Of a stretch of 53,149 bases of DNA, positions 16,748 to 25,207 are shown piece by piece; within the stretch, counting starts at the first letter, position 1; every line of letters starts with the position of its first letter. Both the position numbers and the translations under genes were made by a program. Below the pieces are notes generated by a model. That model ran no database searches, was not told where the DNA came from, and was given only the letters and a program-made list of their open reading frames with translations. Source of the stretch: Acidobacteriota bacterium (GTDB taxonomy: Bacteria > Acidobacteriota > Terriglobia > Bryobacterales > Bryobacteraceae); the NCBI GenBank assembly GCA_025354525.1, contig JANXMS010000191.1, positions 1 through 53,149 of the forward strand, read 5' to 3'.

Positions 16748-17512
16748 ATGACCGAACAACAGCAAGCCCGGCGTGCCGAAGCGGCCCGGGGAAATGGAGC
16801 CAAAAGCCGCGGACCCGTCTCCGAAATCGGGAAGTACATCAGTTCCCTAAATGGCATCACAACCGGAGATCATCTAAGGACGCTCGAAGAAGATCTGCCC
16901 GAGTGCATCGCCTTACTTTCCACCGATTGCCGCTTGGCTTACCTCCGGCTCTATCAAAAGCACCTGCGGCAATTCCAACCGAAGTCAGAGTGTCAACAAA
17001 CCATGCTCCGGCACATGTGCGTCGAACTCTTTCAATTGGAACGAACGATCTCGCTCGAAACGCATGCTCGGCAACACGGTCTCGACGAGACGCTGCGGAG
17101 CTACTCCGACCTCTCGGACGCGGACTTGCAATTCTTCGGCTACGAACGCGGTCTGCAAAAGGAGAAACTCTGGCGCTCCTTGCAGAGAGACAGAAAGGCA
17201 TATCAGTCGGCGTACAACAGCTTTGTAAAACTGTTCAAGCAAATCCAGCGCGATTTCCCGATGGCCCCGCCAGAACCGATCAACAACCAGGCTGACGCCA
17301 ATCTGCTCGCCGACCCGTTGCCGCCCCCGGAAGTGGTCGCCGAAATCCTCGGTCACGCCGACCGCGCAAAAAACGAACCCAGCTATAAGTTACCCCTCTG
17401 GGCCGCTGAAGTGCTTCTAAACGAGGGACTTATGGCCGAAATTGCCCCCGGCTACGACGTTGCGGAACTCCTCGAAAAATTGACGGCCGCGCCGCTTCCC
17501 CTGGCCGCTTAG
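16748..17512 (+). CDS. Protein of unknown function with NGAKSRGP N-terminal motif
   Basis: A 254-residue protein. The ATG at 16748 is chosen because AAGGAG sits five bases before it; an earlier start at 16718 lacks such a site. The N-terminus (TEQQQARRAEAARGNGAKSRGPVSEIGK...SSLNGIT) matches a widespread but uncharacterized acidobacterial/planctomycete family whose members begin with an A-x-x-NGAKSxGP segment. The middle (about 50-160) is helical and charged, suggesting a DNA- or RNA-linked protein; no catalytic motif is seen. Its last eleven codons (LTAAPLPLAA-stop) form the start of a 198-bp tandem array that continues downstream. The function is unknown. Confidence 0.7.
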   Translation: MTEQQQARRAEAARGNGAKSRGPVSEIGKYISSLNGITTGDHLRTLEEDLPECIALLSTDCRLAYLRLYQKHLRQFQPKSECQQTMLRHMCVELFQLERTISLETHARQHGLDETLRSYSDLSDADLQFFGYERGLQKEKLWRSLQRDRKAYQSAYNSFVKLFKQIQRDFPMAPPEPINNQADANLLADPLPPPEVVAEILGHADRAKNEPSYKLPLWAAEVLLNEGLMAEIAPGYDVAELLEKLTAAPLPLAA

Positions 17513-18245
17513 AAAAAGCGAACCCAGGAATAAAAACTAGAAAATACGAATAAGTCTATTGCGATGAACCATATAGAGACAACTGAGCAAAAAACAGAAC
17601 TGTCAAAAATTTGCGTCGCTGGCTAATTCGCCGGGCGTTTCACAACCTACGCACCCAGGGGGGAACAAGTTCGAAAACGACTGCCGCTCCGGTCCCCCTG
17701 GCCGTTTAGAAAAAGCGAACCCAGAAATAAAAACTCGAAAATAAGAATAAGTCTATTGGGATGAATCATATAGAGACAACTGAGAAAAAAACAGTACTGT
17801 CAAAAATTTGCGTCGCTGGCTAATTCGCCGGGCGTTTCGCAACCTACGCACCCAGGGGGGAACGAGTTCGAAAAACAACTGCCGCGCCGATTCCCCTAGC
17901 CGTTTAGAAAAAGCGAACCCAGGAATAAAAACTCGAAAATAAGAATAAGTCTAGTGGGATGAATTATATAGAGACAACTGAGCAAAAAACAGAATTGTCA
18001 AAAATTTGTGTCGCTGGCTAATTCGCCGGGCGTTTCGCAACCTACGCACCCAGGGGGGAGCGAATTCGAAAAACGACTGCCGCGCCGATTCCCCTGGTCG
18101 TTTAGAAAAAGCGAACCCAGAACAAAATACCCGAAATCAAAAACAAGTCTCTTGTAATGAACAACATAGCTCCAACCGAGCAGAAAACAGAATTGTCAAA
18201 AATTGCATCGCGGACCAATTCGCCGGGCCTTTCGCTGACGTGTCT
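17472..18245 (+). repeat. 198-bp tandem array built on the 3' end of the 16748 gene
   Basis: Four units start at 17472, 17671, 17868 and 18066 (spacings 199, 197, 198). Each begins TCGAAAA, runs through the gene's last codons (TAAP-x-PLA-x then TAG), a shared spacer, then an ATG-started 20-codon frame (MNHIETTEQK... to LSKICVAG-stop), and returns to TCGAAAA. Units one to three are nearly identical; unit four is clearly diverged and leads into a decayed second gene of the same family. Only the first tail is part of the live gene. Confidence 0.85.
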
Positions 18246-18480
18246 CAAAACGGCAGCCGAACCGTTATCGTGGACCACACGGGGCCACCGGACTCGCGAT
18301 ACTCTCCGTCGAAGCTCCTGACGAATATCGCAACATGGTCGCTGAATATTCACCCTTGCCCAAATCCCCGAGACGGCCCCGTCGACGACATCTTCAAGAC
18401 ACAGGAGGCGGAAGCCGAAGAAAACAAGGAGGAAATTGCCCCTAAGGACAACGAGCGACGCCAACTCGAGACCGTTTGGC
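18157..18480 (+). pseudogene. Decayed second copy of the 16748-type family
   Basis: The last array unit opens an ATG frame MNNIAPTEQKTELSKIASRT, which resembles the N-terminus of the NGAKSRGP family (T-E-Q...A-x-R-x-N). A different frame downstream reads GLAILSVEAPDEYRNMVAEY, similar in style to the segment that follows in that family. The change of frame between them indicates a frameshifted relic. I would place its end near 18480. The assignment is by pattern only. Confidence 0.4.
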
Positions 18481-18609
18481 AGCAGGCTCAGCAGCGCCCC
18501 GCCAAGCCCCTAATCCGCTCCGTCGGCTCCAGCCTCGAAGGAAACGCCTTCGCGAACCAATCGGTCCCGAGCCCCGCCGGCAAGGCGAAGCTCTGCCCAA
18601 AATCGAATC

Positions 18610-20346
18610 CTAGCCGATCAGTTCGAGCGTGATCTTCTTGGCCGCCACATCCAGATTGGTGATCCGGAAGCTCCGCACTTGGCCAATCTTGATGGTGTTG
18701 GAAGTCTTCGGAGCCGGCTCGCCGCCCTTGCCTTCCTTCCACTTCGCCGACAGCATCGCCGTCAAAGCGCTCACGTCCACCGAACCACCGCCCCCACCAG
18801 ACGACCTCTTCCCCGGCGCCGCCTCGTCCTTCTTCTCTTCCGCCAGGCGACACTCGCCCAGCACCCCTTCGGCCACCTCAACCTTCAGCAGGTTCGACCG
18901 CACATCCGCCACCCGCGCCGTCAGCGTATCGCCCACGTTGTGCTCGCCAATAAAGTCGTCCGTTTTGGTCGGCTGCAACTGCTTCAAGCCCAACCGAATC
19001 CGCCGCCGATCCTGGTCCACTTCCAGCACGATCGCCCGCACCACCTCGGCCACCTTCACCACGTCCTTCGGGTGATCGATCCGCTTCTCGTTCACCATAT
19101 CGCCGATATGGATCATGCCGTCCACCCCGTCGCCGAGGTCCACAAACGCGCCAAACGCCTGAATACTGGTGATCGGAGCTTCCACGATCGATCCCACCGG
19201 ATACTTCTTCACGGCCTCGCCAAACGGATCGCCAAGGGTCTGCTTCAAGCTAAGCTGGATCTTCTTATCCGCCGGCTTGAAGTCCAGAATCACGACCTCC
19301 ACTCGGTCGCCCACGCTCACCATGTCCGAGGGCTTCCGAACCTTCTTCGCCCACGACATCTCGGAAACGTGCACCAGCCCATCAACGCCCGGCGTCAACT
19401 CCACGAACGCGCCGAAGTCGGTCAACCGCGCGACCGTACCCAAGAACCGATCCCCAACTTTGAACTGATCGGCCGCCGCGGCCCACGGATCCGGAACCAA
19501 CTGCTTCAGGCCCAGCGACACCTTCTTCGAGTTCTTATTGACCTTGAGGATCTTGACTTCCAGCTCGTCCCCAATCGTCACGACGTCGGAAGGCTTGCCC
19601 ACCCGATGCCAGCTCATATCGGTCACGTGCAGCAGTCCGTCCACGCCGCCCAAATCCAGGAACGCCCCGAAGTCGGTCACGCTGCGAACCTTCCCCTTCA
19701 CCACCGACCCTTCCTGCAGCAGCAGGAACGCGGCTTCCTTGTTCTTGGCGGCCTCTTCTTCCAGGATCACCCGACGGTCGACGACCACGTCTTCCTTCAC
19801 CGTGTCCAGGTTGATGATGCGGCACTCAATCTCTTGCCCCACCAGCTTCGCCAGCTCGATCGCGTCACGCGTACCGCTGCGCGATGCCGGCATGAACGCC
19901 CGCGATCCCGCCACTTCCACGCGCAAGCCGCCCTTCACCGCTTCCACCACCCGACCGCCAATGTTGCGCTTGTCCTCAAACGCCGCCTGCAGCTCCGTCC
20001 AGTCCTTCGGACGCTCCACCTTCAACGGGGAAAGCTCAAGCGTCCCCTCCTCCGTCCGGCCCGTCACGGACACTTGAATCAAGTCCCCAACCTGCATCTC
20101 AGGCAGGCCATTGACGAACGCTGACTTCAGAAGCACGCCTTCCGACTTGCCCCCCAGATCGATAAAGATCGAGTCGTCATTAATCGCGGCAATCGTCCCT
20201 TTCAGGACGCCACCTTCGACGGGTTGCGGCTCCACGGGCGCGGTCTGCTGGAGCTCGAATTGTTGGAGGATGTCGCCGAAATTCGACTCGTCCGGATTGG
20301 CTACCGGCTCTTCTAACGGCTGATCAACGGGGTTTGCAGGATTCAT
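18610..20346 (-). CDS. rpsA: 30S ribosomal protein S1
   Basis: From the ATG at 20346 this is a 578-residue protein with repeated S1 RNA-binding domains. Several units carry the classic VDGLLHVTDMSW / VDGLVHVSEMSW / VDGMIHIGDM signature, preceded by DFGAFVDLG. The N-terminal 45 residues are acidic and unstructured, as in S1 proteins that dock on S2. S1 helps the 30S subunit bind and unwind mRNA. A Gly/Ser-rich linker (SSGGGGGS) precedes the last, degenerate domain. Longer upstream start options reach into the repeat region and are rejected. It lies downstream of the NtrC-like regulator gene on the same strand, separated by the 95-bp array. Confidence 0.93.
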   Translation of the reverse strand: MNPANPVDQPLEEPVANPDESNFGDILQQFELQQTAPVEPQPVEGGVLKGTIAAINDDSIFIDLGGKSEGVLLKSAFVNGLPEMQVGDLIQVSVTGRTEEGTLELSPLKVERPKDWTELQAAFEDKRNIGGRVVEAVKGGLRVEVAGSRAFMPASRSGTRDAIELAKLVGQEIECRIINLDTVKEDVVVDRRVILEEEAAKNKEAAFLLLQEGSVVKGKVRSVTDFGAFLDLGGVDGLLHVTDMSWHRVGKPSDVVTIGDELEVKILKVNKNSKKVSLGLKQLVPDPWAAAADQFKVGDRFLGTVARLTDFGAFVELTPGVDGLVHVSEMSWAKKVRKPSDMVSVGDRVEVVILDFKPADKKIQLSLKQTLGDPFGEAVKKYPVGSIVEAPITSIQAFGAFVDLGDGVDGMIHIGDMVNEKRIDHPKDVVKVAEVVRAIVLEVDQDRRRIRLGLKQLQPTKTDDFIGEHNVGDTLTARVADVRSNLLKVEVAEGVLGECRLAEEKKDEAAPGKRSSGGGGGSVDVSALTAMLSAKWKEGKGGEPAPKTSNTIKIGQVRSFRITNLDVAAKKITLELIG

Positions 20347-20386
20347 GCGGGTTACGGATACACCATATTGTGTCATACCCGCCGCC

Positions 20387-20686
20387 CCTTCTGCTGCGCT
20401 CAGCCGCCAGCCTCCAGATCCGCCACTCCCATCTGCGTCAGCCGACACCGCAACGCATTCCGCGTCAACCCCAAACCCTGCCGCCCTCTGCTACGCTCAG
20501 CCCCCGGACTTCGCATCCGACACTCCCATCCGCGTCAACCCCAACAGCCGCCCCGCCTGGCTCTTATTCCCCGCCGCCCCCTCTGCTACGCTCAGCCCCC
20601 AGACTCCGGATCCGACACTCCCATCCGCGTCAACCCCAACAGCCGCGCCGCCTGGTTCTTATTCCCCGCCGCCCCCTCTGCTACGC
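20387..20686 (-). repeat. Tandem copies of the 3' end of the NtrC-like gene (about 95 bp)
   Basis: Three copies lie after the stop codon of the regulator gene (reading the minus strand). Shared landmarks are at 20675, 20580 and 20485 (95-bp spacing), with a fourth related block near 20387. The copies nearest the gene read as NK(N/S)QA(A/G)RLLGLTR joined directly to MGVSD(P/A)...SGG-stop, so they repeat the Fis-like HTH end of the protein but lack the nine-codon NALRYRLTQ segment. The farthest copy keeps it. None is in a translated frame. Confidence 0.85.
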
Positions 20687-21706
20687 TCAACCCCCAGACT
20701 CCGGATCCGACACTCCCATCTGCGTCAGCCGATACCGCAACGCATTCCGCGTCAACCCCAACAGCCGCGCCGCCTGGCTCTTATTCCCCGCCGCCCTCCG
20801 CAGCCCTTCGCGGATCAACGCGTGCTCAAACTCCTCCAGCGTCATCCCCGGCGGTAAGAACGGAGCCTCCCCACTAGCCAACAATTGCCGCCCCGGCGAC
20901 ATGTCCAGCCGCACCTCGGCGGCCTCCAGGACGCTCCCGCTCGCAAGCACCAAACTCCGCTCCATCACGTTCTCCAACTCCCGCACATTCCCCGGCCAAT
21001 GGTACGCCGCCAGCTTCTCCATCGCCCCCGGCGAAAGCGTCCGTACCGGAGAATCCAGCTCCGCCGCATGCTTCTTGACGAAGAACTCCGCCAGGTACGG
21101 AATGTCCTCCCGCCGGTCCCGCAGCGGAGGAATGTTGATCGGCAGCACGTTCAGCCGATAGTACAAATCCTGCCGAAAAGTGCCCTGCTCCAGAGCCGCC
21201 CGCAAGTCCACATTCGTCGCCGCGATCACACGCACGTCAATATGCCGGGTCTTGTTGCTCCCCAGCCGCTCGAACTCCCGCTCCTGCAAAATCCGCAGCA
21301 GCTTCACCTGGATCGACGGAGCCACATCGCCGATCTCGTCCAGAAAAACCGTCCCCGTATCCGCCAGCTCGAACTTCCCCGGCTTCGTCGTACCCGCCCC
21401 GGTGAACGCGCCCTTCTCGTACCCGAACAGCTCGCTCTCCATCAGATTCTCCGGGATCGCCGTGCAGTTAATCTTCACAAATGGCTTGTCCCGCCGCGGC
21501 GAATACTGATGGATCGCCCGCGCAATCATGTCTTTGCCGACGCCGCTCTCGCCCGCCAGCAACACCGTCGCCCGGCTCGGCGCGGCCCGCAGCACCGTCG
21601 CAAAAACCTCCTGCATACGCGCGCTCCGACCAATGATGTTCTCGATCTGGTACCGCCCGCCCAACTCCTCCCGCAGCCGCTGGTTTTCTTCCCGCAGCGC
21701 CTTCAC
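20687..21706 (-). CDS. Sigma-54 activator, AAA+ and Fis-type HTH (NtrC family, no receiver)
   Basis: This 339-residue protein is the output half of an NtrC-type regulator: linker helix (REENQRLREEL), then the AAA+ domain with Walker A GESGVGKD, the sigma-54 contact loop GAFTGA, Walker B TVFLDEIGD and arginine fingers, then a Fis-like HTH (NKSQAARLLGLTRNALRYRL). It opens remodelled sigma-54 holoenzyme at enhancer-controlled promoters. Translation appears to start at a GTG (21706) that overlaps the stop of the receiver gene. Family members carry both parts in one chain. A 14-bp partial tandem duplication at the junction explains the split. It is followed by three degenerate copies of its own HTH end. 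Confidence 0.92.
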   Translation of the reverse strand: MKALREENQRLREELGGRYQIENIIGRSARMQEVFATVLRAAPSRATVLLAGESGVGKDMIARAIHQYSPRRDKPFVKINCTAIPENLMESELFGYEKGAFTGAGTTKPGKFELADTGTVFLDEIGDVAPSIQVKLLRILQEREFERLGSNKTRHIDVRVIAATNVDLRAALEQGTFRQDLYYRLNVLPINIPPLRDRREDIPYLAEFFVKKHAAELDSPVRTLSPGAMEKLAAYHWPGNVRELENVMERSLVLASGSVLEAAEVRLDMSPGRQLLASGEAPFLPPGMTLEEFEHALIREGLRRAAGNKSQAARLLGLTRNALRYRLTQMGVSDPESGG

Positions 21707-22056
21707 TTCAGCGCCTTCTCCACCACCGCCTGCAAATGGTCCAGCGAAAACGGCTTCTGCACGAAGTCCACCGCCCCCGCCTTCATCGCCGCCACCGCCG
21801 TCTCTACGCTGCCGAAAGCCGTCATCACCACCACCGGAATCCCCGGCCGCATCCCGTGGATCCGCCCCAGCAGCGTCAGCCCATCCTCACCCGGCAGCCG
21901 CAAGTCCGTCAGGATCACATCGGCCCGTTCCACCCGCGGCATCGCGTCTTCGGCTGACCCCGCCGTCTCCACCTCATAGCCCGCCGCGGTCAAGTGCAAT
22001 TGCACCACCCGGCGCAGCCGATCCTCGTCTTCAATCACCAAAATCCGCATACTCAT
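21703..22056 (-). CDS. Response-regulator receiver domain, stand-alone half of an NtrC
   Basis: A 117-residue CheY-like receiver: acidic pocket IEDEDR (8-13), phosphoacceptor Asp51 in ILTDLRLPGEDG, conserved Thr in VVMTAFGS, and Lys in VQKPF. The TGA at 21705-21703 sits right after VVEKALK. It overlaps both neighbours by four bases: the histidine kinase upstream and the AAA+ gene downstream. Deleting one 14-base unit (AAGGCGCTGAAGTG) would fuse it in frame to the AAA+ protein as VVEKALREENQRL, the expected linker of a full NtrC. As it stands, phosphorylation of this domain could act only in trans or after ribosomal reinitiation. Confidence 0.93.
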   Translation of the reverse strand: MSMRILVIEDEDRLRRVVQLHLTAAGYEVETAGSAEDAMPRVERADVILTDLRLPGEDGLTLLGRIHGMRPGIPVVVMTAFGSVETAVAAMKAGAVDFVQKPFSLDHLQAVVEKALK

Positions 22057-23282
22057 TCCCCCATTCCCACCGGCAGCAACACCCGAAAAATGCTCCCCTT
22101 CCCCGCCTCACTTTCCAGGTCGATCCGCCCGCCGTGCTCACTCACTATCTTGGCCACAATCGGCAGCCCCAGCCCGACCCCGTCCCGCTTCGTTGTGAAG
22201 AACGGGTTGAAAATCGACTCCCTATGCTCCGCCGCAATTCCCTCCCCCCGGTCGATCACAGCGATCTCCACGGCGTCCTCCACCAGCCGCGTCCGCAACG
22301 TCACAATCGCACCCGCCGGGCTCGCCTGCGCCGCATTGACGACCAGGTTATAGATCACCCGCTCCATCCATTCCCCGTCCAGCGGCAGCGGGCGAATCGC
22401 CGGATCGTAATTCTTGTAGACCGTCGCCGTCGACGGCGGGCTCATCCGCTCAAACTGCTCCACCGCCCGGTCCAGCACGGCATGCAACTCCGTCGGCACC
22501 CGGTGCAGCGCCACCGGCCGCGCGAACTCCAAAAATCGCCCAATCAACGAACTCGCCCGGTCCACCTCGGTCGTGATAAACCCGGCCATCTCCTGCGCCA
22601 TCTCGTTGCCCGCCGGCAACTGCTTCTGCAGCATCTCCGCCGACGCGCGAATCGTGCCAATCGGGTTCCGCAGCTCGTGCGCCAAGCCCGCCGTCAACTG
22701 GCCCAAAGCCGCCAGACGCTCTGACCGCCGCACCGCGTCCTCAGCCGCCACCAAACTCTGGTTCGCCCGCGCCAAGTCCTCCGCCGCCGCTTGATACCGC
22801 TGCGCTTCCGCCCGATTCGCCCGCGCCAACTGGTAGGTCAAGTACCCCACCAGGGGCAGGAAGATAATCCGCAACAGCAGCTCCTCCCATTCGACGAGAT
22901 ACCGACTCAAGTCCGACCAATCGACGAACAGCAGAAACGACATATAGGCCACGCAGGCCAGCGCCGTCACCACCGCCGTCGCCAGAGGCCCCGTCGTCGT
23001 CGCCGCGCTCACCACCGGCAGCATCAGGATCGGGTAGTAGCTCGAATTGATCGACGCCGTATAGCCGATCACCAGCCAGCACAAAATCAATTTGATCGCG
23101 ATCGGCAGCAGCTTTCCCCGTTCGGTCCGGAACACCGCCACCCGCGGCTCGGCCACCTGCAGCAGCGCTAACGCAACGATGCAGGAGACCGACGGAACGT
23201 CATGGAACGGACTAGCCGCCGCCAGCGCGGCAAAGAACAGCAGCCACACCAAATCGGGCGCCGAGACGAAAGGGATCCGCAC
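22053..23282 (-). CDS. Membrane sensor histidine kinase (NtrB-like)
   Basis: This 409-residue kinase has about five to six hydrophobic segments in residues 10-152, no obvious periplasmic domain, a short coiled coil, then HisKA with His202 in GLAHELRNPIG and an HATPase_c domain with N-box VIYNLVVNAAQ, the G1 box DRGEGI, and the GVGLGLPIV G2 region. It would autophosphorylate and pass the phosphate to the receiver encoded immediately downstream (four-base overlap). The signal is probably sensed within or near the membrane. Its promoter must lie in the repeat-rich gap at 23283-23638, between it and the Sir2 gene. Confidence 0.93.
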   Translation of the reverse strand: MRIPFVSAPDLVWLLFFAALAAASPFHDVPSVSCIVALALLQVAEPRVAVFRTERGKLLPIAIKLILCWLVIGYTASINSSYYPILMLPVVSAATTTGPLATAVVTALACVAYMSFLLFVDWSDLSRYLVEWEELLLRIIFLPLVGYLTYQLARANRAEAQRYQAAAEDLARANQSLVAAEDAVRRSERLAALGQLTAGLAHELRNPIGTIRASAEMLQKQLPAGNEMAQEMAGFITTEVDRASSLIGRFLEFARPVALHRVPTELHAVLDRAVEQFERMSPPSTATVYKNYDPAIRPLPLDGEWMERVIYNLVVNAAQASPAGAIVTLRTRLVEDAVEIAVIDRGEGIAAEHRESIFNPFFTTKRDGVGLGLPIVAKIVSEHGGRIDLESEAGKGSIFRVLLPVGMGE

Positions 23283-23315
23283 GCTGTCATCTTATCCCGG
23301 AACCCTTACCACACA

Positions 23316-23640
23316 CCAAAACGGCGTCTCCTCCTGATTCATCTCAATCACACAACGAGGCTAAGGCAGGCAAATCGCCGCCGGACACACCCTCGCCGAC
23401 CGAAAACAATTGCCCCACCAAACCGCGAGCCAAGGGCCCTATGCACCGTCGCCTCACCAGCACGCCTCTGCTCACCACAGCCGCCGCAGCACCGCGCCAC
23501 AACTTTCGAAAACGGCCAAGGCAGGCAAATCGCCGCCGGGCACACCCTCGCCGACCGACAAGCAACCACACCACAATTGCCCCACCAAACCGCGAGCCAA
23601 AGACCGTCTGCACCGTCGCCCCACCAGCACGCCTCTGCTC
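23316..23640 (-). repeat. Two degenerate 167-bp copies of the 3' end of the Sir2 gene
   Basis: After the Sir2 stop (23639) the minus strand repeats SCGAVLRRLW-stop, a copy of the gene's own SCGEVLPRLW-stop, at a spacing of 167 bases (landmark GCCTCTGCTCACC at 23464 and 23631). Between them lies a shared spacer. The far end (about 23322-23350) copies an earlier Sir2 segment, CVIE(M/V)NQEETPF. The array fills the gap up to the kinase start and so may carry that gene's promoter. Confidence 0.8.
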
Positions 23641-24334
23641 ACCACAGCCGCGGCAGCACCTCGCCACAACTGCCGCGCAGAGAGATCGCCACCGCTTTCG
23701 AAAACGGCGTCTCCTCCTGATTCACCTCAATCACACAGCGGGCTAAGTGCAACAACCCAGCCGCCGGATACACCGTCGCCGAAGTCCCCGCCACCAGTAA
23801 AACGTCGGCCTGCGCCACCGCGCGCTCAGCTTGGTCCCAAACAATCCGCGGCAAGCTCTCCCCAAACCAAATGACGCCCGGACGCAGCATGCCCCCGCAC
23901 TCTGGGCAAGGCGGCGGCATCTCCACCGTCGACCGATCACGTCGCTGGTAGGCACAGGCGCTGCATCGGCTATGCCAAATGTCCCCGTGGATCTTCAGGA
24001 TCCGCCGCGAGCCCGCCAGATCGTGCAAGCCGTCCACGTTCTGCGTAATCAGCTTGAAGCGGGGCGTTCGCCGCTCCAACTCGACCAGCGCCAAATGCCC
24101 CGCGTTCGGCTCCGCCGCGGCAATCAGCCCGCGCCGCCAGAGATACCACGCCCACACCATCCGCGGATCTCGCTCGAACGCCTCCGGAGTCGCCAAGTCC
24201 TCCGGACGAAAATTCCGCCACAACCCGCCAGGCCCCCGAAACGTCGGAATACCGCTCTCGGCCGAAATCCCCGCGCCGGTCAGCACGGCGACGGCACCTG
24301 CCCCGCTCAGCAGCGCCCGAGCGGCCTCAAGCAT
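23639..24334 (-). CDS. NAD-dependent protein deacylase, Sir2/CobB family
   Basis: A 231-residue sirtuin of the bacterial type. Visible motifs are the NAD-binding GAGISAESGIPTFRG (about 20-34), TQNVDGLHD, the catalytic His in KIHGD, a zinc site with CSAC and CPEC pairs, and GTSATVYPAAG. It removes acyl groups from lysines using NAD. Many class III bacterial members with Ala/Tyr/Arg contacts are desuccinylases, and the YLWRR segment would fit such a pocket, but this is inference. Its start overlaps the stop of ctaA by eight bases. Confidence 0.9.
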   Translation of the reverse strand: MLEAARALLSGAGAVAVLTGAGISAESGIPTFRGPGGLWRNFRPEDLATPEAFERDPRMVWAWYLWRRGLIAAAEPNAGHLALVELERRTPRFKLITQNVDGLHDLAGSRRILKIHGDIWHSRCSACAYQRRDRSTVEMPPPCPECGGMLRPGVIWFGESLPRIVWDQAERAVAQADVLLVAGTSATVYPAAGLLHLARCVIEVNQEETPFSKAVAISLRGSCGEVLPRLW

Positions 24335-25202
24335 GTCTCTTGGGCCACGCGGCCAACCACGCCACGACGGTCAAAATCCAAATCACCTGCGAGACCAGCA
24401 AGTGGACAACCTGCATCCACCCCGGAGCCGCCAGCAGGATGTTCAAGAACCCGAGCGCGACCTGCAGCACCACCAGGCTCGAAGCCCAATACAACCGTCG
24501 CACCCCGGCCAGCACCCCGAACAAAAACAGCGCCGTGCCCCCTGCCACGAACGGATGGACAATCCGCAACTGGACCAGGAAGTGCTGTCCGGTCGTCAAA
24601 TCCTCGCGGATCCGTGCAAACAACCCCGCCCCGAGCGTCGGAGGAACCGGGAACAGCGTATCGCCGAGCGCCGTAATCGCCCCTGTTATGTTGGTTAATA
24701 TCAGGGCACCAAGCGCTAGGCCTAACAGCCGGAACCCAACCGTCGACGGAGCCAACACGCGACGAGCGTCAAGGAACCAGGCCGACGCCGTCGCCGTCGC
24801 CGCCAGCAGCAACGTGTTCGTCAGATGGATGGAGATCACGACGGCCCGGCTCACCGAAGCATCGTCCACCACCAACTGCTTCTTCACGAGCACCGCGCCG
24901 ATGAACCCTTCGACCAGCAGGAAGAACAGCGCCGCCAAGGCAAAGTACAGCGCCGGACCGCGACCGCGTTTCCGCCAGATCCAGCCCACCAGAGCCAAGG
25001 CGATAAAGCCGCAGAGGCCACTGGTCACCCGATGGGTAAACTCAATCACCTTCTTCGCCCCGGCCGCCTGCGGAATCACTTCGCCGTCGCACAGCGGCCA
25101 ATGATCGCCACATCCCGCGCCCGCCCCGCTAATCCTGACCCAAGCGCCAAAAAGGATCACCGCCACCAGATAGGCGACGTAGAACCAAGCAAGTTTCCGC
25201 AT
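24327..25202 (-). CDS. ctaA: Heme A synthase, CtaA/COX15 family
   Basis: A 291-residue protein with eight predicted TM helices. Signatures are GAWVRISGAGAGCGDHWPLCDG near residue 20 (a Cys pair of the CtaA extracellular loop), EFTHR with a heme-ligand His, and later SIHLTN and VHPFVAGG with further conserved His residues. It oxidizes heme O to heme A for cytochrome oxidase. The oxidase structural genes lie 22 kb away in this window. The gene overlaps the following Sir2 gene by eight bases. Confidence 0.9.
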   Translation of the reverse strand: MRKLAWFYVAYLVAVILFGAWVRISGAGAGCGDHWPLCDGEVIPQAAGAKKVIEFTHRVTSGLCGFIALALVGWIWRKRGRGPALYFALAALFFLLVEGFIGAVLVKKQLVVDDASVSRAVVISIHLTNTLLLAATATASAWFLDARRVLAPSTVGFRLLGLALGALILTNITGAITALGDTLFPVPPTLGAGLFARIREDLTTGQHFLVQLRIVHPFVAGGTALFLFGVLAGVRRLYWASSLVVLQVALGFLNILLAAPGWMQVVHLLVSQVIWILTVVAWLAAWPKRHA

Positions 25203-25207
25203 GGCGG

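Noticed and set aside
17472-18245. CRISPR-like array at 17.5-18.2 kb
   Set aside because: The units are 198 bp and repeat over their whole length without spacers, and include coding sequence of the upstream gene.
18006-18632. A 208-codon plus-strand frame starting in the tandem array
   Set aside because: It crosses the array and pseudogene in a frame that does not match either coding frame.
18679-20124. A 481-codon open frame on the plus strand opposite rpsA
   Set aside because: It is an antisense shadow of the GC-rich rpsA gene; its translation is His/Arg/Leu-rich and fits no family.
20334-21161. Long plus-strand frames with Pro/Ala/Ser-rich repeats
   Set aside because: They read the 95-bp tail array and the NtrC-like gene backwards; the repeats explain their apparent periodic protein.
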